In this document: one piece after another, positions 1-5,524 of the stretch
How positions within the stretch are numbered: position 1 is the stretch's first letter
Layout of the letters: each line of letters starts with the position of its first letter
Assembly (NCBI GenBank): GCA_024689165.1
Contig: JAILDS010000043.1
Location: 1-5,524 of the forward strand
DNA length: 5,524 bases
Source: Clostridia bacterium
GTDB taxonomy: Bacteria > Bacillota > Clostridia > Oscillospirales > Acutalibacteraceae
Reading direction: 5' to 3'
Program-made: the position numbers and the translations under genes
Notes under the pieces: generated by a model
The model's database searches: none
Seen by the model: the letters and a program-made list of their open reading frames with translations, nothing else
What the model was told of the DNA's origin: nothing

Positions 1-614
1 AGAAGTATCCCGAAAGGTTTAAGATCTGCTCCTTTTTTGACGAAGGCGAGGACTACGTTCTCGACGGCTTCGACGGAATAAAGATATGCGCCTGCAAGCT
101 GAAAACGCCCGGTCTGCTCAAACACTTCGACGTTTTCGATAACGCATGTAAAAAAGGGAAATTCGTCTGTATCGAGCTTGAGTCAGGCGCGTCTCAGACA
201 GAAGAGCTCGAAGAGATAATAACGACTCTTCCGGACCTCAGGATCGCGATAGGCCATTTCGGAATGGTCACGACCGACGGCTGGCTTGAGCAGATAAAGC
301 TTGCAAGACACAAAAACGTATTTGTGGAAAGCGGCGGCATAACCTGGCTTTTCAACAGCGAATTCTACCCGTACCCGTCCGCGATCAGGGCTATACTCGA
401 AGCTGCTGAGGTGTGCTCGTTCGACAAGCTCATGTGGGGAAGCGATTACCCGAGGACGATGGTCGAGATCACCTATAAGATGAGCTTTGATTTCATACTC
501 AAGTCGCCTGAGATATCCGACGCGGACAAAAGCAGATTTCTCTTTGGGAACGCGAAGGAGTTTTACGGCTTTGGCGACCTGCCGGAGATAAAGCCTGTTC
601 CGAATATGCTTTGA
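1..614 (+). CDS. Amidohydrolase family protein (amidohydrolase-2 type), 5'-truncated
   Basis: This is the C-terminal 203 residues of a gene that starts before the window; the reading frame begins at base 3 and ends with TGA at 612-614. The fragment looks like the second half of an amidohydrolase-2 (PF04909-type) TIM barrel. A strand ending in GHFG (His at visible residue 85) is followed by a KNVFVESGG strand, then WGSDYPR (Asp at visible residue 148), and a closing FLFGNAKEFYGF helix of the kind that ends this family. In the family the late His and the Asp of GSDYP are metal-binding or catalytic residues; the N-terminal HxH motif would lie outside the window. Family members hydrolyse lactones or amides or decarboxylate aromatic acids, and nothing here fixes the substrate. 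No signal peptide can be judged. The gene converges on the permease gene, so no operon partner is visible. Confidence 0.85.
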   Translation, partial: KYPERFKICSFFDEGEDYVLDGFDGIKICACKLKTPGLLKHFDVFDNACKKGKFVCIELESGASQTEELEEIITTLPDLRIAIGHFGMVTTDGWLEQIKLARHKNVFVESGGITWLFNSEFYPYPSAIRAILEAAEVCSFDKLMWGSDYPRTMVEITYKMSFDFILKSPEISDADKSRFLFGNAKEFYGFGDLPEIKPVPNML

Positions 615-670
615 TTTATAAAAACAAGTTTTTTCAGCGGGAATATATACGCTCATAACAACAAGCTATG

Positions 671-713
671 ATTGAAAAATCGGCGGCCGTAAGGGTATCC
701 CTTACGGCCGCCG
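671..713 (-). terminator. Strong intrinsic terminator of the permease gene, possibly bidirectional
   Basis: The arms 681-695 (CGGCGGCCGTAAGGG) and 699-713 (CCCTTACGGCCGCCG) are perfect 15-bp inverted repeats around a 3-base loop. Read on the minus strand, the hairpin lies about 23 bases after the permease stop codon and is followed by ATTTTTCAAT, a U-tract. It is therefore a good rho-independent terminator for that gene. On the plus strand the tail is GATGTTTATGT, a poor U-tract. Termination of the convergent amidohydrolase gene, whose stop is 66 bases upstream, is possible but weaker. Confidence 0.85.
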
Positions 714-736
714 GATGTTTATGTCAGATGAATCGT

Positions 737-2074
737 TCAGGCTTTCTTTCTGTTGAGAACAAGGTTGGTGATGATGCCGAGGATGAGAGCGGCTGCGATC
801 TCGGTAACGGTGACGGAACCGAGCTTGAGGGACATGCCGCCGATGCCGCAGATAAGGATGACCGCTACGACGAAGAGGTTCTTGTTTTCGCCGAGGTCGA
901 CATTCTGGATCATCTTAAGACCGCTGACAGCGATGAAACCGTAAAGGGTCACGCAAACTCCGCCCATGACGCAGGAGGGGATGGTGGAAAGGAAGGTGAC
1001 GAAGGGGCCGAAGAAGGAGATAACGATGCAGATAATGGCGGTGGTGAGGATCGTGAAGACCGAGGCGTTGCCGGTGATGGCCACGCAGCCGATGGATTCG
1101 CCGTAGGTAGTGTTCGGGCAGCCGCCGAAGAAAGCGCCTGCGATAGAGCCTACGCCGTCGCCGAGGAGGGTCCTGTGAAGGCCGGGCTCGGCAAGAAGGT
1201 CGTGGTCGATGATGGTGGAAAGGTTCTTGTGGTCGGCGATATGCTCGGCGAAGACGACGAACGCGACCGGGATGTAAGCGACAGCGATGGTGGCGATGTA
1301 CTTGCCGTCGATCGCGCTGAGACCCTTGGCGGCCTTAAGGAAGGAGAAGGCGGGGATCCACTGCATATCCTTGAAGAGCTCGAAGTTGATGACCATGAGG
1401 TTCTCGTTGCCGGTCTTCATGCCGATGAGGGTGAAGCAGGTCGCAACGATATAGCCGGCGAGGATACCGATGATGAAGGGGATGAGCTTTGCCATCTTCT
1501 TGCCGTAGACCGAGCAGATCATGACGGTGAAGAGGGTGACAAGAGCGCAGATGAAACCGACCCAGCCGTGAGTGCCCATGACGTATACGCTGTTGGCGGC
1601 GTCGAATTCAGCGAACTTGAGAGCGTCGCCGACCGCGTTGCCTGCGAGAGAGAGACCGATTATCGCAACCGTGGGGCCGATAACGACTGCGGGCATGAGC
1701 TTGTTTATCCACTCGACGCCGGCGAACTTAACGATGATAGCGATAACGACGTAAACGAGACCGGCGAAGATCGCGCCGAGGATAATACCGGCGTAACCCG
1801 CTTCAGCGGACACGGCGCCGGCGAAAGCGGCGAACATCGAGCCGAGGAACGCGAAGGAGGAACCGAGGAATACCGGGCTTCTGAATTTAGTGAACAGAAG
1901 ATAGACGATCGTGCCTACGCCGGCTCCGAAGAGGGCCGCGGACTGGCTCATGCCGTTGCCGACTATTGCGGGTACGGCGATGGTGGCAGCCAGGATGGCC
2001 AGAAGCTGCTGGAAGGCGAAGATGATGTTCTTCCCGAACGAGGGTTTTTCTTTGACGTCATAGACAAGTTTCAT
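737..2074 (-). CDS. uraA: Uracil permease, NCS2/NAT (UraA-type) family
   Basis: This complete 445-residue integral membrane protein imports uracil with protons for pyrimidine salvage. Its sequence is almost entirely alternating hydrophobic segments, consistent with the roughly 14-helix NCS2 fold. Family landmarks are SSFAF (72-76, TM3 substrate strand), VVFAEH (273-278, TM8) and PNTTYGESIG (320-329, TM10), the uracil-type version of the NAT signature. Glu277 and Glu326 match E. coli UraA Glu241 and Glu290 with identical 49-residue spacing. The residue matching UraA His245 is Asp281, as in purine NAT carriers, so a wider or different nucleobase range cannot be excluded. The start is ATG at 2074, with AAGGGGA six bases upstream. 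The length fits the family (about 430 residues). It is a single-gene unit with its own promoter, leader hairpin and terminator. The symbol pyrP would be equally acceptable. Confidence 0.92.
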   Translation of the reverse strand: MKLVYDVKEKPSFGKNIIFAFQQLLAILAATIAVPAIVGNGMSQSAALFGAGVGTIVYLLFTKFRSPVFLGSSFAFLGSMFAAFAGAVSAEAGYAGIILGAIFAGLVYVVIAIIVKFAGVEWINKLMPAVVIGPTVAIIGLSLAGNAVGDALKFAEFDAANSVYVMGTHGWVGFICALVTLFTVMICSVYGKKMAKLIPFIIGILAGYIVATCFTLIGMKTGNENLMVINFELFKDMQWIPAFSFLKAAKGLSAIDGKYIATIAVAYIPVAFVVFAEHIADHKNLSTIIDHDLLAEPGLHRTLLGDGVGSIAGAFFGGCPNTTYGESIGCVAITGNASVFTILTTAIICIVISFFGPFVTFLSTIPSCVMGGVCVTLYGFIAVSGLKMIQNVDLGENKNLFVVAVILICGIGGMSLKLGSVTVTEIAAALILGIITNLVLNRKKA

Positions 2075-2080
2075 GATCGT

Positions 2081-2087
2081 TCCCCTT
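2081..2087 (-). promoter_or_regulatory. Ribosome binding site of the permease gene
   Basis: Read on the minus strand, AAGGGGA lies six bases before the ATG whose complement is at 2072-2074. This is a near-consensus Shine-Dalgarno element at good spacing and supports that start codon. It lies just beyond the U-tract of the leader hairpin, so a transcript ending at that hairpin would lack the ribosome site. Confidence 0.75.
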
Positions 2088-2100
2088 TTTCGTCTTTATG

Positions 2101-2138
2101 CAAAAACGAAACAGCCTTGCCGCATGATACGGCAAGGC
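2101..2138 (-). terminator. Terminator-like hairpin in the permease leader (candidate attenuator)
   Basis: On the minus strand GCCTTGCCG (2122-2114 side of the repeat) and CGGCAAGGC form a perfect 9-bp GC-rich stem (plus-strand arms 2114-2122 and 2130-2138) with a 7-base loop. It is followed by TGTTTCGTTTTTG, a U-rich tail. The hairpin sits between the predicted promoter and the ribosome site of the permease. No gene lies upstream on this strand that would need a terminator. Transcription attenuation is common for pyrimidine genes in Firmicutes (PyrR on pyrP and pyr leaders). I could not find a clear PyrR-binding loop, so the sensor is unknown. Confidence 0.6.
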
Positions 2139-2170
2139 AGAAACAACCCTTGGTCGGCGCGTCTGTCTTC

Positions 2171-2187
2171 CCGATATCCCGTATCGG
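2171..2187 (-). other. Small upstream hairpin in the permease leader
   Basis: CCGATA and TATCGG form a perfect 6-bp inverted repeat around a 5-base loop, inside the predicted permease leader and 32 bases before the terminator-like hairpin. It may be part of a regulatory fold that competes with or sets up the attenuator, but a 6-bp stem alone is weak evidence. No known riboswitch consensus was recognised around it. Confidence 0.3.
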
Positions 2188-2219
2188 CTTAAAGCTCAAT
2201 GCGCTCTTGCTGATAAGAG

Positions 2220-2247
2220 ATTATCACGGAACAGACGTTATCGTCAA
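2220..2247 (-). promoter_or_regulatory. Sigma-A-type promoter of the permease gene
   Basis: On the minus strand TTGACG (complement of 2242-2247) is separated by 16 bases from GATAAT (complement of 2220-2225); each hexamer matches the sigma-70/sigma-A consensus at five of six positions. Transcription would start near 2213, giving an untranslated leader of about 140 nt before the ATG. Upstream of the -35 box lie two A-tracts (plus-strand T-runs at 2265-2269 and 2273-2280), which could act as an UP element. Confidence 0.65.
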
Positions 2248-2280
2248 GTAAAAATACCGGCGTGTTTTTACGTTTTTTTT
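2248..2280. repeat. AT-rich palindrome followed by a T8 run behind the permease promoter
   Basis: GTAAAAATAC (2248-2257) and GTGTTTTTAC (2262-2271) are inverted repeats with one T/G mismatch around a 4-base CGGC centre. They are followed on the plus strand by G and eight T residues (2273-2280). The palindrome directly abuts the permease -35 box. It could be an operator, an A-tract UP element, or a plus-strand terminator-like hairpin for an unseen antisense transcript. The sequence does not decide between these. Confidence 0.4.
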
Positions 2281-2332
2281 GGTCAATTTAAACCGAATCT
2301 CATTTCAAACGTTTTCGGCTCCGCTAATATTG

Positions 2333-2361
2333 TTGCAATCGAAAAACAATAGTGTTAATAT
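2333..2361 (+). promoter_or_regulatory. Probable promoter of the phosphorylase-glycosidase operon
   Basis: TTGCAA (2333-2338) and TAATAT (2356-2361) are spaced by 17 bases; each matches the sigma-A consensus at four of six positions. Transcription would begin near 2368, leaving a leader of only about 23 bases before the ATG at 2391, room for the GGAGG ribosome site and little else. The match is moderate. The placement also argues against the in-frame GTG at 2352, which would lie upstream of the transcript start. No operator or terminator is recognised between this promoter and the gene. Confidence 0.45.
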
Positions 2362-2378
2362 GTATAGCATCTGTTTTC

Positions 2379-2383
2379 GGAGG
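2379..2383 (+). promoter_or_regulatory. Ribosome binding site that fixes the phosphorylase start
   Basis: GGAGG lies seven bases before ATG 2391. The open frame extends upstream to a GTG at 2352, which would add 13 residues, but this strong Shine-Dalgarno element and the family-typical MDYSLTQKKL beginning place the start at 2391. Confidence 0.85.
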
Positions 2384-2390
2384 AAGCTTG

Positions 2391-4802
2391 ATGGATTACT
2401 CACTTACTCAAAAGAAACTGAAGGAGATGCTCGACGGCAAGCTCCTTCATTATTATTCTCAGACGGTCGAGACCGCAACTTATGAGAACGTATACCGCGC
2501 CCTTGCCATGATACTCAAGGATATGCTCATGGACGGCAGGGTCGAGTTCAAACGCCGCGAACGCGAGCAGAACGCGAAACGCTGTTATTATCTGTCTATG
2601 GAATTCCTTCCCGGCAGGTCGATGAAAAACATTCTTTACGCTCTCGGTCTTGAAGACGTGTTCGCAAAGACTCTGAAAAGCGCCGGGCTCAGCCTTGACA
2701 GGATCTATGACTGCGAGCCGGACGCGAATCTCGGCAACGGCGGCCTCGGCCGTCTTGCTTCATGCTATATCGACTCCATGGCTAACCGCTCCTATTCTGC
2801 GATCGGTTATTCCATTCTTTACGAGTACGGCATTTTCAAACAGAAGATCGCAGAAAACAAGCAGACCACCATGCCCGACACATGGCTGCCCGGCGGCGAG
2901 GTCTGGCTTGCGAAAAAGGAAGATGGAATTTTCGAGGTCCGATTCGAGGGCTCTGTTTATGAGAGCTGGGATAACGGGATGCACAGCATAGAGCATCGCG
3001 ATTACGTGCCGATCAAAGCCATCCCGTACGATATGTACATTCCCGGTAAGGGCGGCAAGGCCGTCAACGTTCTGCGTCTGTGGACCTCTCAGGCCGATTC
3101 GGGCCCTGTGCTCGACCTGTTCAACAGCGGCGAGTTCGTCCGTGCCAACGAACGTCTTGCCATGGCGAAGGCGGTCAGTCAGATACTTTACCCCGGCGAC
3201 AACAATCCCGAGGGCAAGGCTCTGCGCCTGAGGCAGCAGTACTTCCTCGTTTCAGCCTCCGTTCAGGACATCATCCACCGCCATCTCAAACGCAACCCGA
3301 CGCTGGCGAACCTTCCCGATAAAGTAGCTATCCACATCAACGACACACATCCGTCGCTCGCTATCCCGGAATTCATGAGGATACTTCTCGACGAGTGCGG
3401 TTACGACTGGGAAGGCGCCTGGAGCCTTGTCGGCAAGTGCTTTGCATATACGAACCATACCGTTATGAGCGAGGCGCTCGAAAGCTGGTCCTGTGAGGTC
3501 ATGGAACGGCTTCTGCCCAGGATCTACATGATCCTCAGAGAGATCGACAACCGCCAGAGAGCTTACGTCTGGGATAAAACTCACGACGCAGGTCTGGTTG
3601 AAAGGACCGCCGTCATCTCCGGCGGATTCGTTCATATGGCCAACCTCGACGTCGCGGCTTGCCACAGCGTCAACGGCGTTTCCGAGCTTCACAGCAGGAT
3701 ACTTACGGATCAGCTCTTCTCCGATTTTTACAAGCTCGAACCTGAAAAATTCACTAACGTGACGAACGGCATCACATACCGCAGGTGGCTCGGGCAGGAC
3801 AACCCCGGTCTGTGCGGGCTCATCGAGTCGCTGATCGGCAAAAAATTCCTTACCGACGCTTCGGCGCTCGAGGGGCTGAAAAAATATACCGACGACAAAG
3901 CCGTTCTTTCAAAGGTCATCGACATTAAAAAAGAGAACAAACGCCGCCTTGCCGAGTTCGTCAAACGCACACAGGGCGTTGAGCTCGACCCCGACAGCAT
4001 CTTCGACGTTCAGGCCAAGCGTCTGCACGAATACAAGCGCCAGACCCTCAATATCCTTAATATCATCGACAAATATCTCACGATCAAGGATGATCCCAAC
4101 GGCAATTACACGCCCCATACCTATATATTCTCCGCGAAAGCCGCTCCGTCGTACGATATCGCTCTGAGGATAATCAACCTTATCTGCTCGCTGTCCGAGC
4201 TGATCAACAACGACCCCGACGTCAACCGTTTCTTGAAAGTCGTGTTTATCGAGAACTATTGCGTCACGGTAGCGGAAACACTTCTTCCCGCTGCGGATTT
4301 CTCCGAGCAGATCTCGCTTGCCGGCAAGGAAGCCAGCGGCACGAGCAACATGAAGCTTATGATAAACGGAGCCGTGACTATAGGCACGCTCGACGGGGCG
4401 AATATAGAGATTGCCGAGGCTGTCGGAGACGATAACATCATTATTTTCGGCATGAACAGGTCGGAAGTCGAGGACCTGCGCTTCAACGGCTACCGTCCGC
4501 AGGACCTTTACGCCAACAACCCCGCGCTGCACCGCGCGCTCGACTTCATGAGAACAGCCGACATCGCCGGCGCAAACTTTGCCGACGTCGCTTCATATCT
4601 CATAAACAGCGACCCGTATATGGCTCTGGCAGACTTCGCCGAGTATAAGATGGCGCAGGAAAAGGCCGAGGCTCTGTACTCCGACCCGGAACGCTTTGCC
4701 GGATGTTCTCTGATGAATACCGCCATGGCGGGCCGTTTCTCCGGCGACAGGAGCGTCACCGAATACGCCGATAATATCTGGCACATGAAGCCGGTGAAAT
4801 AG
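2391..4802 (+). CDS. glgP: Glycogen/alpha-glucan phosphorylase (GT35)
   Basis: This 803-residue PLP enzyme removes terminal alpha-1,4-linked glucose from glycogen or maltodextrin with phosphate, giving glucose-1-phosphate in the cytoplasm. The full GT35 motif set is present: SMEFLPGR (69-76), GNGGLGR (115-121), NDTHPSLAIPE with His320, AYTNHTV with His356, FDVQAKRLHEYKRQ (538-551) and EASGTSNMK ending at Lys655. His320/His356 match rabbit muscle His341/His377 with a constant offset of 21. Lys543/Arg544, Lys549 and Lys655 match Lys568/Arg569, Lys574 and the PLP-binding Lys680 with a constant offset of 25, so the catalytic core is intact. The N-terminal extension that carries the animal phosphorylation site is absent, as is usual in bacteria, and the length is normal (about 800). 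Sequence alone does not separate a glycogen from a maltodextrin preference. The stop overlaps the next gene's start by one base. Confidence 0.97.
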   Translation: MDYSLTQKKLKEMLDGKLLHYYSQTVETATYENVYRALAMILKDMLMDGRVEFKRREREQNAKRCYYLSMEFLPGRSMKNILYALGLEDVFAKTLKSAGLSLDRIYDCEPDANLGNGGLGRLASCYIDSMANRSYSAIGYSILYEYGIFKQKIAENKQTTMPDTWLPGGEVWLAKKEDGIFEVRFEGSVYESWDNGMHSIEHRDYVPIKAIPYDMYIPGKGGKAVNVLRLWTSQADSGPVLDLFNSGEFVRANERLAMAKAVSQILYPGDNNPEGKALRLRQQYFLVSASVQDIIHRHLKRNPTLANLPDKVAIHINDTHPSLAIPEFMRILLDECGYDWEGAWSLVGKCFAYTNHTVMSEALESWSCEVMERLLPRIYMILREIDNRQRAYVWDKTHDAGLVERTAVISGGFVHMANLDVAACHSVNGVSELHSRILTDQLFSDFYKLEPEKFTNVTNGITYRRWLGQDNPGLCGLIESLIGKKFLTDASALEGLKKYTDDKAVLSKVIDIKKENKRRLAEFVKRTQGVELDPDSIFDVQAKRLHEYKRQTLNILNIIDKYLTIKDDPNGNYTPHTYIFSAKAAPSYDIALRIINLICSLSELINNDPDVNRFLKVVFIENYCVTVAETLLPAADFSEQISLAGKEASGTSNMKLMINGAVTIGTLDGANIEIAEAVGDDNIIIFGMNRSEVEDLRFNGYRPQDLYANNPALHRALDFMRTADIAGANFADVASYLINSDPYMALADFAEYKMAQEKAEALYSDPERFAGCSLMNTAMAGRFSGDRSVTEYADNIWHMKPVK
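4793..4797 (+). promoter_or_regulatory. Probable ribosome site for the coupled GH13 gene, inside the phosphorylase 3' end
   Basis: GGTGA lies four bases before the GTG at 4802 and is complementary to the 5' part of the anti-Shine-Dalgarno sequence (the GGTGA of AAGGAGGTGA). It is short and close, so initiation probably relies on ribosomes that have just terminated at the overlapping TAG. Confidence 0.5.
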
Positions 4803-5524
4803 TGCCTTTCGTATCATTCAATTCCCGCGACTCGCTTTTCAAGTCTGTTCACGGTTGTCTTAAAACAGGTCAGAGCGTCCAGTTCAGGATCGCGCTGCCT
4901 TTTGGTATGCCCGCCTCCGGCGTACGCGCCGTTTTTGAGTCGGACGATGCGCCGGCTCTCGTGTTTCCGATGGAACGGGCTTTCGATAACGACTACGGCG
5001 CTTTCTGGGAGTTCAGGCATACCTTTGACGAACCCGGACTGCACTTTTATCATTTTGAATTCGAGTCATCAGGGGAGACGCTGCGCATAACGCGCTATGA
5101 TATGGGGCTCGGATCTTTTGAACAGCATGGTGAGCCCTGGCAGCTTACGGCATATGACAAAGACTACTCTACGCCGTCATTTCTTCGCGGATCAGTCATT
5201 TATCAGATCTTCCCCGACAGGTTCCGCCGGGGAGCGGATCACTCCGAATTGATCGAAGGATGTCCTTTCAAAGACCGAGTCGTCCATGAGGACTGGAAGG
5301 AGCTGCCCGACTGGCTGCCGGACAAAAACGGCAGGTACAACTCGGATTATTTCGGCGGCACACTCGAAGGCATCGTCGAAAAACTCGATCACCTTGTTTC
5401 TCTCGGGGTCGGTATGATCTACCTGAACCCGGTGTTCGAGGCACATTCCAACCATCGCTATGACACAGCGGATTATTCAAAGATCGATCCGTATCTCGGC
5501 AATGTTGATTCACTGAAAAAGCTC
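4802..5524 (+). CDS. GH13 alpha-amylase-superfamily glycosidase, 3'-truncated
   Basis: The first 241 codons of an alpha-glucan hydrolase run off the window end. Residues about 1-125 form a beta-rich N-terminal domain (opening PFVSFNSRDSLFKSVHG) like that preceding the barrel in clostridial amylases, neopullulanases and amylopullulanases. The catalytic barrel begins with GSVIYQIFPDRF (about 130-141), followed by DYFGGTLEGI (182-191) and NPVFEAHSNHRYDTADY (209-225), all typical of GH13. The catalytic nucleophile Asp and acid Glu lie beyond the window, so activity and subfamily cannot be fixed. The start is GTG 4802: no ATG lies between the in-frame stop at 4772 and ATG 4907, and starting at 4907 would cut the N-terminal domain. 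There is no signal peptide, so a cytoplasmic enzyme working with the phosphorylase on glycogen or maltodextrin is inferred. Confidence 0.9.
   Translation, partial: MPFVSFNSRDSLFKSVHGCLKTGQSVQFRIALPFGMPASGVRAVFESDDAPALVFPMERAFDNDYGAFWEFRHTFDEPGLHFYHFEFESSGETLRITRYDMGLGSFEQHGEPWQLTAYDKDYSTPSFLRGSVIYQIFPDRFRRGADHSELIEGCPFKDRVVHEDWKELPDWLPDKNGRYNSDYFGGTLEGIVEKLDHLVSLGVGMIYLNPVFEAHSNHRYDTADYSKIDPYLGNVDSLKKL

Noticed and set aside
620..633. AAAAAC-AA-GTTTTT inverted repeat after the amidohydrolase stop
   Set aside because: A 6-bp AT-rich repeat with a 2-base loop cannot form a stable hairpin and is expected by chance in an AT-rich gap.
183..656. A 157-codon minus-strand open frame over the amidohydrolase fragment
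   Set aside because: The plus-strand frame gives recognisable amidohydrolase motifs throughout, while the minus-strand product resembles nothing and runs through the whole gene end.
2075..2213. A known riboswitch or PyrR-binding loop in the permease leader
   Set aside because: I looked for the purine riboswitch core and the conserved PyrR loop and found no convincing match, so only an unassigned attenuator is reported.
2160..2237. CGTCTGT (2160-2166) and ACAGACG (2231-2237) inverted copies flanking the permease leader start
   Set aside because: One copy lies in the promoter spacer and is not transcribed, so it cannot fold in the RNA. A 7-bp match at this distance is readily accidental.
668..2251. 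A 527-codon open frame on the plus strand spanning the whole permease gene
   Set aside because: It is antisense to a clear membrane transporter, starts just before a terminator hairpin, has no ribosome site, and its product is a low-complexity Asp/Glu/Gly-rich string expected from the complement of Ala/Val/Ile-rich codons.
2352..2390. GTG at 2352 as an upstream start for the phosphorylase
   Set aside because: It has no ribosome site, falls within the probable -10 region, and would add 13 residues that the family lacks. ATG 2391 has GGAGG at ideal spacing.
3909..4532. A 207-codon minus-strand open frame inside the phosphorylase gene
   Set aside because: It lies opposite the most conserved catalytic part of the phosphorylase, with no promoter or ribosome site seen; it is a reading-frame shadow.

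Overview
The window looks like an ordinary chromosomal segment of a Clostridia-type Firmicute, probably a gut or rumen Oscillospiraceae/Lachnospiraceae relative. This rests on strong GGAGG-type ribosome sites, moderate GC with frequent ATA and AGG codons, and proteins that read like clostridial family members. No sequence search was possible, so the taxon is an inference. I see no mobile element, CRISPR array, tRNA or rRNA, and no convincing undescribed system.

Layout: (1) Positions 1-614 (+) hold the 3' part of an amidohydrolase-2 (TIM-barrel metal hydrolase) gene of unknown substrate. (2) Positions 615-736 are a convergent gap with a perfect 15-bp hairpin that terminates the gene on the opposite strand. 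(3) Positions 737-2074 (-) encode a complete UraA-type NCS2 uracil permease. (4) Positions 2075-2390 are a 316-bp divergent intergenic region. It carries the permease promoter, a leader of about 140 nt with a terminator-like hairpin just before the permease ribosome site (a likely attenuator), an AT-rich palindrome behind the permease promoter, and a promoter facing the next gene. (5) Positions 2391-4802 (+) encode a complete 803-residue glycogen/alpha-glucan phosphorylase. (6) From 4802 to the window end (+) runs the start of a GH13 alpha-amylase-superfamily glycosidase. Its GTG start overlaps the phosphorylase stop by one base.

The phosphorylase and the glycosidase form a translationally coupled pair. 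They fit cytoplasmic breakdown of glycogen or maltodextrin: the phosphorylase releases glucose-1-phosphate from chain ends, and the GH13 enzyme cuts or debranches what the phosphorylase cannot reach. The permease is a separate pyrimidine-salvage gene with its own regulation. The most informative items to check are the permease leader attenuator, the Asp in place of UraA His245 in the permease, and the coupling at 4793-4804.
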